Shown in pieces: positions 8,509 through 16,255 of a stretch of DNA of 64,000 bases. This stretch comes from Armatimonadota bacterium (lineage in GTDB: Bacteria > Armatimonadota > Fimbriimonadia > Fimbriimonadales > Fimbriimonadaceae), in contig JADFMN010000001.1 in the NCBI GenBank assembly GCA_022563855.1, positions 310,001-374,000 of the forward strand, written 5' to 3'. Each line of letters begins with the position of its first letter. Position 1 is the first letter of the stretch. The notes below the pieces were generated by a model. It made no database searches and had not been told where the DNA came from. It saw only the letters and a program-made list of their open reading frames with translations. The position numbers and the translations under genes were made by a program.

Positions 8509-9406
8509 CTGCCCATGTCCTATATTGCTCGTCGATCACAGCCGACTTCGCCGTCCCAGTATGGAACAGCAAGCGGTACCTAAAGCGGACTTTCTCATCG
8601 ACTCCCAGTTGCATGTCTCCAGTGCCTGGAGGTTTGTCTTCAAACTCAAAGACACCGAACGGGTTCGCCGCGAAGAGGCCGTATTCGCGCGCATGCCACC
8701 AGGTCGGATGTCGCGGATTCTTCGGGTGGTCGAACATCGCTATGCCGACTACTTCACCGTCGATCGTGCCCCAATAGTCGATCCATGCGGCGCGCCTGCC
8801 CCACACTTGCGGTCCGCTGACACCTTCGCTGTTCAGCACGTTACCCCCCGGTCGATCCAGACGAAGGTTTGGATGTGTGCGGACTCCCATCATCCCCTCT
8901 TTCGTGTCGCCGAATACCAGGCTTCCGCCCGCAATCGGGGCAAGCAAGATGTCGTAGTCGATGAAACGCGCCGACTCGCCGCTTGTCCCGAAGGTCAGCC
9001 TCTGGGTGCATTGACCGAATATGACGCCCTCCGAATCGCGCATGTTCAGAACCAGCGTTATCGACGGACCGGTTAGTTGCGGTTTCGCCCTGACCGTCAT
9101 CGATCCCTTCTGATGCCACATGTCGACGCCATTCATGTCACCGTGCGCGAACCAAACGCCAGTGTGGTGCGGGTGGTCTGACGACTCGCCTTCGACTCCC
9201 TCGATGAACGGATAGTTGCGCAGCATCTGCGCGCCCGTCGGCCCATAGACCGGATACACGTAAGGCCGAGACCTGTCTGCATAGTGCACCGTCGCGAACG
9301 GGTCGCCGCCAATTAGCACATCGACCTCTCCGTCGCCCATTTTGAACTCGACCTTGTCCTGGGGCGATGCGATCGAACACGCCATGATTGCGACGGCGAT
9401 GAACAT
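8492..9406 (-). CDS. PmoA-like (DUF6807) secreted protein
   Basis: 304 residues with a short N-terminal hydrophobic signal (FIAVAIMACSIAS). It contains YVYPVYGPTGAQMLRNYPF, then the histidine-rich DHPHHTGVWFAHGDMNG (about 77-93), and ends with a PFGVFEFEDKPPG region. This matches the DUF6807 family, often labelled PmoA because of a misleading link to methane oxygenase. The clustered histidines suggest metal binding. Its tight overlap with a Gfo/Idh gene is a recurrent arrangement in carbohydrate-catabolic loci, so a sugar-related role is inferred. Confidence 0.8.
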   Translation of the reverse strand: MFIAVAIMACSIASPQDKVEFKMGDGEVDVLIGGDPFATVHYADRSRPYVYPVYGPTGAQMLRNYPFIEGVEGESSDHPHHTGVWFAHGDMNGVDMWHQKGSMTVRAKPQLTGPSITLVLNMRDSEGVIFGQCTQRLTFGTSGESARFIDYDILLAPIAGGSLVFGDTKEGMMGVRTHPNLRLDRPGGNVLNSEGVSGPQVWGRRAAWIDYWGTIDGEVVGIAMFDHPKNPRHPTWWHAREYGLFAANPFGVFEFEDKPPGTGDMQLGVDEKVRFRYRLLFHTGTAKSAVIDEQYRTWADGEKD

Positions 9407-9534
9407 ACGAGAATCTTACCAAGAGGCTATCCTCAGGTGCCAAGTTTGAGACAAAACAGATCAGGCCTTTCGGTACTTGCAGCCCCCAATCCCAAGTTCA
9501 ACCGAACTCGTTTAGTATCATAGGAGATACGAAT

Positions 9535-10749
9535 ATGCCGAACGTATCCCAGCGAGGGCAGGACGCCCCGGAATCGCCGATCCGCAAGCTTGCGCCGTTC
9601 GCGGCGAAGGCTGCCGCCAAGGGTCTGAAGATCTACGGCCTGAACATCGGCCAGCCGGACATCGACTCGCCGGAGACGTTTTGGAAGGCAGTGCGCGACC
9701 CGAGCCTGACCGTGCTCGCCTACAGCCCGTCGCCTGGTCTGCCGGAGCTGCGCAAGAAGCTGGCGGCCAGGTATCGCGGCATGGGGATCGACGTGACAGC
9801 CGATCAGGTGCTGGTGACGACGGCGGGCTCTGAGGCGCTGGTATTCGCAATGCTCGCGTGCATGGGTGTGGGGGAGGAGGTCATCATCCCCGAGCCGATG
9901 TACGCGAACTACCTCGGCTTCGCTGCGATCGCCAACGTCAAGGTCGTTCCGATCACGACGCGGATAGAAGACAACTTCGCCCTGCCGTCGATCGAGGAGT
10001 TCGCGCGGAAGATCACACCGAAGACGAAGGCGATCTTGGTCTGCAACCCCGGCAACCCGACAGGCGCGGTTTACTCCAATGAGCAGCTCGACGGCCTGCG
10101 AGAGCTCGTAATCGAACACGACCTGTTCATCATCGCTGACGAGGTGTACCGGGAGTTCAACTTTACCGGCAAGAAGATTCGGTCAGTCCTCGAGATGGAA
10201 GGCTTGGACCAGCACGCGATCATGATCGACTCCGCGTCGAAGATGTACTCGCTCTGCGGCGCGCGCGTGGGATTTCTCGTGTCGCGGAACGAAGAGGTGA
10301 ACTACACAGCGTTGAAATATGCTCAGGCGCGGCTCTCGCCTCCGACGCTCGAGCAGATCGGGATGATCGGCGCGCTCGACACGCCGCAGTCGTATCTCGA
10401 CAACGTGCGCGACGAGTACATGAAGCGGCGCGACCTGCTCGTCAGCAGGCTGAACGCCATGCCGGGGGTTCTGTGTCCCGAGATCAGCGGTGCGTTTTAC
10501 GCCACGGTGCGCCTGCCCGTCGACGACGCCGACAAGTTCTGCGAATGGCTGCTGGCGGAGTTCGATCACAACGGCACGACGATCATGTTCGCGCCCGCGT
10601 CGGGGTTCTATGCCACTCCCGGCCTCGGCAAAGACGAAGTGCGCATCGCCTATGTGCTGAACACCGACGATTTGAGCGATGCGATGGACTGTCTGGAGGC
10701 GGCGCTTGTCGCGTACCCGGGCAAGACGGTCGAAGTGACGAGCGTTTAA
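9535..10749 (+). CDS. Class I/II PLP aminotransferase (aspartate aminotransferase-like)
   Basis: 404 residues. Fold-type I motifs are visible in order: LNIGQPDIDSP (37-47), AYSPSPGLPELR (62-73), CNPGNPTGAVY (170-180), the ADEVY aspartate (about 202) and the PLP lysine in DSASKMYSLCGARVGF (K236). The family transfers the amino group between aspartate, alanine or aromatic amino acids and 2-oxoglutarate; the exact substrate cannot be read from sequence. An AGGAG ribosome binding site lies 8 bases before the ATG. The gene is divergent from the DUF6807 operon across a 128-bp gap. Confidence 0.87.
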   Translation: MPNVSQRGQDAPESPIRKLAPFAAKAAAKGLKIYGLNIGQPDIDSPETFWKAVRDPSLTVLAYSPSPGLPELRKKLAARYRGMGIDVTADQVLVTTAGSEALVFAMLACMGVGEEVIIPEPMYANYLGFAAIANVKVVPITTRIEDNFALPSIEEFARKITPKTKAILVCNPGNPTGAVYSNEQLDGLRELVIEHDLFIIADEVYREFNFTGKKIRSVLEMEGLDQHAIMIDSASKMYSLCGARVGFLVSRNEEVNYTALKYAQARLSPPTLEQIGMIGALDTPQSYLDNVRDEYMKRRDLLVSRLNAMPGVLCPEISGAFYATVRLPVDDADKFCEWLLAEFDHNGTTIMFAPASGFYATPGLGKDEVRIAYVLNTDDLSDAMDCLEAALVAYPGKTVEVTSV

Positions 10750-10751
10750 TC

Positions 10752-10922
10752 CACTTTGGAGTGCGGCGATTCATCGCCGCTTTCGCTCAGCGGGATTCAT
10801 CCCGCGCGCTCGTAAGTTGCTTCCGTATCTGCGGAATGCTCTCTCGAACGCACCGCTGTTCCGCACGAACATCGAAACAACAGTGGCACAATTAGAACCC
10901 TCCACACTGCGAGTGTGGAGGG
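10752..10922. repeat. Cluster of three REP-like palindromes
   Basis: Three perfect hairpins lie in the gap between the aminotransferase and rpmB: GCGGCGAT-TC-ATCGCCGC, then GCGGGAT-TC-ATCCCGC, and finally a larger one at 10898-10922 (CCCTCCACACT-GCG-AGTGTGGAGGG, 11-bp stem). None is followed by a T-run on the plus strand. Their stacked, gene-independent nature resembles dispersed intergenic repeats. Apart from these and the rpmB terminator I see nothing in 10750-10987. Confidence 0.6.
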
Positions 10923-10934
10923 ATGAAAGTCACG

Positions 10935-10965
10935 AAAAAACCGGACGCATCCAAGATGCATCCGG
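10935..10965 (-). terminator. Rho-independent terminator of rpmB
   Basis: On the minus strand CCGGATGCATC-TTG-GATGCGTCCGG is followed at once by six T. The stem is 11 bp with one G-T wobble and a 3-base loop. It begins 23 bases after the rpmB stop, a textbook intrinsic terminator. Confidence 0.9.
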
Positions 10966-10987
10966 CGTTCCAAAGCCTTCTTCGTCG

Positions 10988-11260
10988 CTACCTAAGGTTG
11001 TAGGTCGGCTTCTTGAGCCACTCCTTCGGAATCGGTTTCAGGCCGGCGACGACCATGGCGAACTTCTCGCTCTTGAGCACCGATGCGGCGACGACTAGCC
11101 GGACCTTGCCGCTCTTCGTCTTGATCGTGACCTTCTGCAGGTTCACACCCTGGATTCGGTTCCGCTTGGGCGCGCGGAACTTCCACGGCCCCGAGTGGCG
11201 GTGCCGTATGTGCTTGGCGTGATTGCCTTTCTTTCCGCTGACTTGACAGACTCTGGCCAT
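10988..11260 (-). CDS. rpmB: 50S ribosomal protein L28
   Basis: 90 residues beginning MARVCQVSGKKGN, the family N-terminus, followed by HIRHRHSGPWKFRAPKRN, the KVTIKTKSGKVRLVVAASVLKS core and a basic tail ending PTYNLR. L28 is a small component of the large ribosomal subunit. The frame is open further upstream, but the ATG at 11260 is chosen because it starts the conserved protein and is preceded by GGAGA at the right distance. The gene is monocistronic with its own terminator. Confidence 0.95.
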   Translation of the reverse strand: MARVCQVSGKKGNHAKHIRHRHSGPWKFRAPKRNRIQGVNLQKVTIKTKSGKVRLVVAASVLKSEKFAMVVAGLKPIPKEWLKKPTYNLR

Positions 11261-11351
11261 GGTTCGTTCTCCGTTGCCGGTGCTTGACCGACTCCAAATG
11301 ATACTCGGCGCGGCCTGGCTAAAACAGTACATCCGGGCCCGCTAGCGAGCA

Positions 11352-11726
11352 TTATTTGGAAAGGTCCTGGTACAGCATCAGGTGGTTTCCGTCAGGGTCA
11401 AAGAAGGTGGCGAGCTTGACCATGTCCGGGATTTCCGTGGTCTCGCCGTCGAATTTGACCCCTTTCGACTCCAATTCCGACCTTGCTGCGTCGATGTCCT
11501 TCACGCCCCAGGTCAGGGTCGGACCGCCCTCGACCTTGGGCTTTTCAACCTGTGAGAGGCCGACGTTGACCCTCGGGACGCTCGACGCCATCTCGCACCA
11601 GCCCATCTCTTCCAGGTGGTACTGCAGCGTGAATCCCATCACGTCCTGGTACCAAGCGATGCTCTTGCTGACGTCGCTCACTTCATAAGCGGCTGTCATA
11701 CCGCCTTCAAATTCAAAATTCGGCAT
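11352..11726 (-). CDS. VOC/glyoxalase superfamily protein
   Basis: 124 residues from the ATG at 11726. An upstream in-frame GTG at 11735 is possible, but AGGTG sits 6 bases before the ATG and overlaps that GTG, so it serves better as ribosome binding site. The beta-alpha-beta-beta-beta pattern includes YEVSDVSKSIAWYQDVMGF near the N-terminus and ATFFDPDGNHLMLYQDL at the C-terminus, the VOC metal-site segment. Members are dioxygenases, glyoxalases or antibiotic-binding proteins; the substrate is unknown. Confidence 0.85.
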   Translation of the reverse strand: MPNFEFEGGMTAAYEVSDVSKSIAWYQDVMGFTLQYHLEEMGWCEMASSVPRVNVGLSQVEKPKVEGGPTLTWGVKDIDAARSELESKGVKFDGETTEIPDMVKLATFFDPDGNHLMLYQDLSK

Positions 11727-11761
11727 TGTTTTCACCTAAGGATCTTCGTCCTCGTCGGGAT

Positions 11762-11789
11762 AATATACATAAAGTATAGTAACTGTCAA
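11762..11789 (-). promoter_or_regulatory. Strong sigma-70-like promoter for the VOC gene
   Basis: On the minus strand TTGACA (11789-11784) is followed after 16 bases by TATATT (11767-11762), about 36 bases before the VOC start codon. The box match is 6/6 and 5/6. The surrounding 60 bp are clearly more AT-rich than the rest of the window. Confidence 0.7.
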
Positions 11790-11817
11790 TACTAGATGAC
11801 TAAATCTGCTCCAATTC

Positions 11818-11963
11818 CATGCCTCAGGACGGGCCGGCTACCGAATCTCGGTCACCTCTGCCCACGTCCTGAGGCTTTGTCCCACAGCTGCGACAGGGAT
11901 TCAGAGCCTGAGGACGTAACTTGTCGCAAGCGAACCCGCGCTATATGCGCGTCCTGAGGCATG
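11818..11963. repeat. 146-bp double-hairpin element, copy A
   Basis: Starts CATGCCTCAGGACG and ends CGTCCTGAGGCATG (inverted ends of 14 bp). Internally CGTCCTGAGGC (11865-11875) pairs with the left end and GCCTGAGGACG (11906-11916) pairs with the right end with one mismatch. The element thus forms two hairpins of about 55 nt separated by 30 nt. Its last three bases are the ATG of the downstream winged-helix gene. Other copies: 13505-13650, 15310-15455, 60923-61063. Confidence 0.9.
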
Positions 11964-12521
11964 AAGAAGTCTGTTTTGTTGCGGGACTTGTTTCACCGGC
12001 GTTGGGCGATGCCCGCGTTGGCGCTGCTGTCTCGATTGCGGGGTGCGAAGTTCGTTACGCTGCACCGCGAGTTGGGAGCCTCTGTGGGGTCGATGCGGCA
12101 GACTATTGACTCTCTGATCGAGGCGGGGTGGGTGATGAAGAACCCTGGGTACGGTCACCCGATGCGCCCGGAGTACATCTTGACCGGGCGAGGTTTGGCC
12201 GTTGGTGAATGCTGCCGCGAACTTTGGTCAGCGCTGACTTCCCTTTCTGCCTGCGAGGTCGCGCTTTCAAAGTGGTCCATGCCGATCGTGTTCGCGTTGT
12301 CTCACCGCGAGTTGCGGTTTGGTGAAATCCGTTCGTTGTGCCCTGGTGTTACGGATCGCGTTTTGACTCAAGCGCTCAAGGGGCTTTCGGCGGGTGGTTT
12401 GGTAGAGCGTTCTGTCGAAGACACTTACCCGCCGACGGTTTCGTACTGCGTCTCCGGCGATGCTCGTCGGTTGTTGCCAGATTTAATTCTGCTGGCAAGT
12501 AGACTCGCGCCTGTCGATTAG
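11961..12521 (+). CDS. Tandem winged-helix (HxlR-like) transcription regulator
   Basis: 186 residues in two similar halves. The second half (about 98-170) has the HxlR pattern: SKWSMPIVFALSHRELRFGE, LCPGVTDRVLTQALKGLSAG, GLVERSVEDTYPPTVSYCVS. The first half (about 12-80) repeats it more loosely: RWAMPALALLSRLRGAKF, then SMRQTIDSLIEAGWVM and MRPEYILTGRG. A single chain with two such domains could bind DNA as a pseudo-dimer. HxlR proteins normally sense redox or electrophile stress through an N-terminal cysteine, which I do not see here. The ATG is formed by the last bases of repeat copy A and has no well-spaced ribosome binding site. Confidence 0.75.
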   Translation: MKKSVLLRDLFHRRWAMPALALLSRLRGAKFVTLHRELGASVGSMRQTIDSLIEAGWVMKNPGYGHPMRPEYILTGRGLAVGECCRELWSALTSLSACEVALSKWSMPIVFALSHRELRFGEIRSLCPGVTDRVLTQALKGLSAGGLVERSVEDTYPPTVSYCVSGDARRLLPDLILLASRLAPVD

Positions 12522-12535
12522 CGAAGACGTCTTGT

Positions 12536-13432
12536 CTATTGCGTCCCTTGCGATACGGGCTCCGTCTCCTCTCCTCGGCCTTGATCTACCTCCGAACCGA
12601 AGACGAGTAATGCAAATGAGCTGATGCGTTCTATCTGAGCATCTGTAAATTCCTCTCCTGAGGTCTTGCTGACAATCGACCAGAAAGCGGATTCTGTTTT
12701 GTGCAAGATTCCCGCGATCTCACCTGTCGACGTTCTCTTAAGCATTCTAACGTCGCCAAACCAGTCGCCAACTTGCTCCAATTCACGACGGGACAACACA
12801 CTGTCAACGTCATCCTTCTGATAACTCGCAAAATCGTATAGTGTTCGGTCGCTGGCATCAATGACGCTGCCGGTGTACATTCCTGGCGGGCCGCCGAGTA
12901 CTTCTCCGAACGTATACCAATCGGTGCCGAGAGGTGCAACAGCGTCCTCGTCCAAGTGTATCAATCGTAATGGATCAGCATGCGCCGCCAATGATCGACT
13001 TAGCTCAATTGCTGCTTTGATTTCTGGCAACGGTGCATCGCGCAATTCGCTTCGCCAATCGTCTGACGGCAAATTGGCATGAAACCACACAATCTGCTCA
13101 TCGCCATGAAATCCAACTATCTTTCGCCTTTCCACATCAAACGCGATGTTCCAGGTTCCGTCGCTAGACACCGTTGCGACTCCATGATATTCAGCCCAGC
13201 GCATGAGCCGATCTAGCGCATCATCTTCATCAGACTCGCCAGGTGGCAGATCGTACACGGCTAATTCTGCGCCCTGGCTGGACTCGAAGAAAGTGACTGA
13301 TACTTCGGATACGACCTCCGACTGATCCAGCCAATCTGGATCCGCTGGCGTCCAGACAACTTTCTCACGCGAACAGCCGACACAAAGAGCAAGTGCCACT
13401 ACTCCGCACCAAGCCCCTATCTTCTTATCCAT
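12536..13432 (-). CDS. Hypothetical lipoprotein
   Basis: 298 residues. The N-terminus MDKKIGAWCGVVALALCVGC ends in a lipobox (LCVGC) with Cys20 as the likely lipidated residue, so the protein is predicted to be envelope-anchored. The mature part is acidic with no family I recognise; it has a DDALDRLMRWAEYHGVA helix and several short beta-strand-like runs. It converges with the winged-helix gene 14 bp away and lies between repeat copies A and B. Confidence 0.65.
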   Translation of the reverse strand: MDKKIGAWCGVVALALCVGCSREKVVWTPADPDWLDQSEVVSEVSVTFFESSQGAELAVYDLPPGESDEDDALDRLMRWAEYHGVATVSSDGTWNIAFDVERRKIVGFHGDEQIVWFHANLPSDDWRSELRDAPLPEIKAAIELSRSLAAHADPLRLIHLDEDAVAPLGTDWYTFGEVLGGPPGMYTGSVIDASDRTLYDFASYQKDDVDSVLSRRELEQVGDWFGDVRMLKRTSTGEIAGILHKTESAFWSIVSKTSGEEFTDAQIERISSFALLVFGSEVDQGRGEETEPVSQGTQ

Positions 13433-13504
13433 GATCCCATTGTATCGCGGATTGCGTCACAAGACGGAATTTCTCCGTAACGCACTCCGCGCTCCAACTA
13501 CTTG

Positions 13505-13650
13505 CATGCCTCAGGACGGGTTGGCTGGCGATTCTTGGTCATCTCTGCCCACGTCCTGAGGCTTTGTCGCACGGAAATGGGCGGGGAACCGAGCCTCCGG
13601 ACGTGGCTTGTCGTCGGCCAATCTGTGTGGTGAGCCCGTCCTGAGGCATG
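13505..13650. repeat. 146-bp double-hairpin element, copy B
   Basis: Same length and architecture as copy A: CATGCCTCAGGACG at the left, CACGTCCTGAGGCTTTG internally (from 13550), GCCTCCGGACGT in the second arm and CGTCCTGAGGCATG ending at 13650. The left half is nearly identical to copy C (shared GGGTTGGCTGGCGATTCTTG and following bases), while copy A differs in the loop sequences. It lies between the lipoprotein gene and the PD40 gene and overlaps neither. Confidence 0.9.
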
Positions 13651-13673
13651 ACAACGAATTAGCACCGCGTAGT

Positions 13674-14993
13674 CTATTGTTTGGCTGAAGCAGAAACCGT
13701 AATATAGATCGGTTCAGCCTTTACTTTCCAATCGAAATAGCCGAGGATGCCGAACTTCTCAGCTTCTTCTGCGTGCCTACCCTGCATAACGGTGACCTCT
13801 ATCCGATAGGTCCCGGGTTTGCGGAGTCGAATCGAAAAAGCGCGGGAAACGCCAAAGTACTGGCCGCTGTCTAGCATAACGAAGTCACTTGGAGAATCTG
13901 CTGGAGCCCTGTGCAGTGTTCTATTCCATCCCTCATACTTTACGAAATTGCCGTCTGAATCATAGACGCCGAGAGTGAAGTTCCAAGTTCTGACGAGTGA
14001 CGAATCAATGCTGAAACTGCCTCGGGAAGTGTTGAGGATACGAAGGCCGAACGTAATGTCCTCGCCGACGGCGTAGACCTGCTTCTCAGTCGAGACAACC
14101 GCTTTTGCCACGTGATCGATGGTCCAGGCCTCTTGGATCGCATTCATGAGGTAAATCTCGTCGTTGCCGTCGCGGTCAGTTTGAAACACGATCATAGACC
14201 CATCAAGGCTAAGGGCAGGATTGCTATCCTCGGCTTGATGATCCCTCAATCTGGTCACACCTGAGCCGTCCGCGTTCATTATGTATATCTCGAGATCTCT
14301 CCATGATGTTTCTGCAGAAGATGCATAAGCAATCTTGGACCAGTTCGAACTGAACGTCGGCACGTCGAGAATTGGCCGATCCGGTGTCAATGGCTTCGCC
14401 GTTGTGCCGTCTGCGTTCATGTCGTAGAGCACGTAGCTGCCGCCGTATAGCGAGACATAGGCGATCTTCGTGCCGTCCGGGCTGAACGTCGGCGCTCCAT
14501 CGAAAACCGCGTTGTCCGTCAGCCGTGTTTGACCGGTTCCATCGGCATTCATAACGTAGACTTCGTTGTTGCCGTCTCGGCGGGACACGAACGCGATTTT
14601 GGAACTGTCGGGGCTGAACGCGGGGGATCCATCGTAGTCCTCGCTGTCCGTCAGCCGTGTTTGAGCGGATCCATCAGCGTTCATGACGTAGACCTCCCAG
14701 TTGCCGTCGCGGCCGGACTCGAACGCGATCTTCGAACCGTCGGGGCTGAAAGCTGGCGACCCATCGTAGTCCTCGTTTTCCGTCAGCCGAGTTTGAGCAG
14801 TTCCGTCGGCGTTCATGACGTAGATTTCGTTGCTGCCGTCACGGTTGGATACGAACGCAATCTTCGACCCATCGCGACTGAAGACAGGTGAGCCGTCGTA
14901 TGCTTTGTTGTTCGTCAGCCTCTTTTCCCAAGCATCGACCGGATCTTGTACGATGCTATTGAATGCGATGAGAGTCAGAATTGTGGTCAACAT
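13674..14993 (-). CDS. Secreted PD40/TolB-like beta-propeller protein
   Basis: 439 residues from the ATG at 14993, which has GAGGAA upstream; a longer frame to 15107 would bypass this site and overlap the next gene. The N-terminus is a weak signal (LTTILTLIAFNSIV). Seven or so PD40 blades follow, each with the signature DGSPAFSPDGSKIAF and a YVMNADGTAQTRLT segment; a C-terminal beta-sandwich region begins near residue 290 (IDHVAKAVVSTEKQVYAVGE). PD40 propellers usually mediate protein contacts or form the N-terminal part of TolB-type proteins. No catalytic domain is visible. Confidence 0.85.
   Translation of the reverse strand: MLTTILTLIAFNSIVQDPVDAWEKRLTNNKAYDGSPVFSRDGSKIAFVSNRDGSNEIYVMNADGTAQTRLTENEDYDGSPAFSPDGSKIAFESGRDGNWEVYVMNADGSAQTRLTDSEDYDGSPAFSPDSSKIAFVSRRDGNNEVYVMNADGTGQTRLTDNAVFDGAPTFSPDGTKIAYVSLYGGSYVLYDMNADGTTAKPLTPDRPILDVPTFSSNWSKIAYASSAETSWRDLEIYIMNADGSGVTRLRDHQAEDSNPALSLDGSMIVFQTDRDGNDEIYLMNAIQEAWTIDHVAKAVVSTEKQVYAVGEDITFGLRILNTSRGSFSIDSSLVRTWNFTLGVYDSDGNFVKYEGWNRTLHRAPADSPSDFVMLDSGQYFGVSRAFSIRLRKPGTYRIEVTVMQGRHAEEAEKFGILGYFDWKVKAEPIYITVSASAKQ
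14514..14911. repeat. Tandem 132-bp repeats encoding PD40 blades
   Basis: The string CCGTCAGCC recurs at 14516, 14648 and 14780, an exact 132-bp (44-codon) period, with most intervening bases conserved between units. The adjoining blades on both sides are more diverged. The high DNA identity points to recent duplication or gene conversion within the propeller. Confidence 0.8.
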
Positions 14994-15067
14994 GGTTCCT
15001 CGTCCTATATATCCTCGAAGTCCTATGGTACACGAAATTGCGGCGTGGATGGGGCGTCGTACCATGC

Positions 15068-15292
15068 CTAGCCAGGGAAAAGAATGGTGACGGGCATTAC
15101 AAGACAAAGCAGGACCATCGCCACGAGAGCTAGCGCCCTAGCGATCGCTGACAGCTTCAGTATCCTGGGCTGCCTGAACTCGTCAGCCAGATCGAAGATC
15201 TTGAGCATACGCAGGGTCACGGTGCTCTGTATGTAAAGTGAAATCGAAAGCAGAACCAAGCCGATAAGAAGCGGGATCATGAGCAGCGACAT
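15068..15292 (-). CDS. Small two-TM membrane protein
   Basis: 74 residues: helix 1 SLLMIPLLIGLVLLSISLYI (2-21), a charged middle FDLADEFRQPRILK, and helix 2 ALALVAMVLLCLVMPVTILF (about 53-72). A GGAGGG ribosome binding site at 15305-15310 touches the first base of repeat copy C. Function unknown; it precedes the PD40 gene on the same strand, and its last 75 bp lie upstream of the chosen PD40 start. Confidence 0.6.
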   Translation of the reverse strand: MSLLMIPLLIGLVLLSISLYIQSTVTLRMLKIFDLADEFRQPRILKLSAIARALALVAMVLLCLVMPVTILFPG

Positions 15293-15309
15293 GACCGAGT
15301 TCTACCCTC

Positions 15310-15455
15310 CATGCCTCAGGACGGGTTGGCTGGCGATTCTTGGTCATCTCTGCCCACGTCCTGAGGCTTTGTTGCACGGCGAAGGCTGGGGAGGGGAGCC
15401 TCCGGACGTGGCTTGTCGTCGGCCAATTGGTGTGGTGAGGCCGACCTGAGGTATT
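15310..15455. repeat. 146-bp double-hairpin element, copy C (right end decayed)
   Basis: Left end CATGCCTCAGGACG, internal CACGTCCTGAGGCTTTG, second arm GCCTCCGGACGT, right end CGACCTGAGGTATT with three substitutions from the consensus terminus. Overall length is again 146 bp. It lies between two minus-strand genes, 5 bp beyond the stop of the lipoprotein gene at 15461. Confidence 0.88.
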
Positions 15456-15460
15456 AATGG

Positions 15461-16174
15461 CTACTGCCAGGCATTTTGAGCTTCTGTCAGTTCGTCCAGT
15501 TCATCCAAAATCTCGATGAAGTCAGGCGCCATCATTGCGATCAACTCATAGTGTCGATTGAGATACTGAAGATCCCTTGTTGTGAACAGTCCATCTTCCT
15601 TGTCGCCAATCAAGTCAGTGCGACGATCTTCCAAGATTTTCAGAAATATCTCGCTGACCCGAATCTCGGTCTGCGCCATATGGCGGTAGTGCTCGCCTGC
15701 TTCAAGGTCATGCCCTGACTCTCGGAGATCGACGATCTCTTGATGCGAATCACCTTCGAACTCCTCTAAATAGCTCTCAAAAGCAAACATTAAACTGGTG
15801 CGAAAGACGTAGTTCATAGAGTCGGAAAAGAAATCGTCCTCGAACTCGTTCTGGAAGTCTTCGTATTGCTCCTCGGCTGCCCACACGCGTCCGAAGGCCG
15901 TGGAAAGCCGCGACAACATCGCCCTCTCATCAAAATCGAAGTTCCAACTGCCCAGCGACTCATCGATGTCCTCGATTAGCTGCTCTTCATGATCGATTTC
16001 CTCACCGGTTTTGCCGACAGCATTCTCGTAGCCAAACGTAACGATCACGTCGTCGATGAGTTCCCTCGCCTCTGCGACTTCCTCAGCAACGGTCTTGGAC
16101 ACTCCCGCTGAGTCACCCTTGTGACCGCACCCAAGAAGTGGTACGACCAGCAGGACGGCTAACCACTTTCGCAT
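15461..16174 (-). CDS. Hypothetical lipoprotein, acidic helical
   Basis: 237 residues. The signal MRKWLAVLLVVPLLGC ends in a lipobox (PLLGC, Cys16). The mature part is strongly acidic and predicted helical, with runs such as EEQLIEDIDESLG, FQNEFEDDFF and EFEGDSHQEIVDLR. No family recognised. An AAGGAT site precedes the ATG. With the lipoprotein at 12536 it brackets the repeat-rich stretch. Confidence 0.65.
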   Translation of the reverse strand: MRKWLAVLLVVPLLGCGHKGDSAGVSKTVAEEVAEARELIDDVIVTFGYENAVGKTGEEIDHEEQLIEDIDESLGSWNFDFDERAMLSRLSTAFGRVWAAEEQYEDFQNEFEDDFFSDSMNYVFRTSLMFAFESYLEEFEGDSHQEIVDLRESGHDLEAGEHYRHMAQTEIRVSEIFLKILEDRRTDLIGDKEDGLFTTRDLQYLNRHYELIAMMAPDFIEILDELDELTEAQNAWQ

Positions 16175-16255
16175 ATCCTTGTTTTACCCTGGGCTTGGAA
16201 CGACGACACCGGGTTCCAAGTAGTTGACAATCGCAGTCGGCTGATCCGATGAATC

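Noticed and set aside
11818-15455. Integron cassette array with attC sites
   Set aside because: Repeated ~146-bp imperfect palindromes between small genes recall attC arrays, but no IntI-type integrase is present, the core GTTRRRY/RYYYAAC pairs are missing and gene orientations are mixed.
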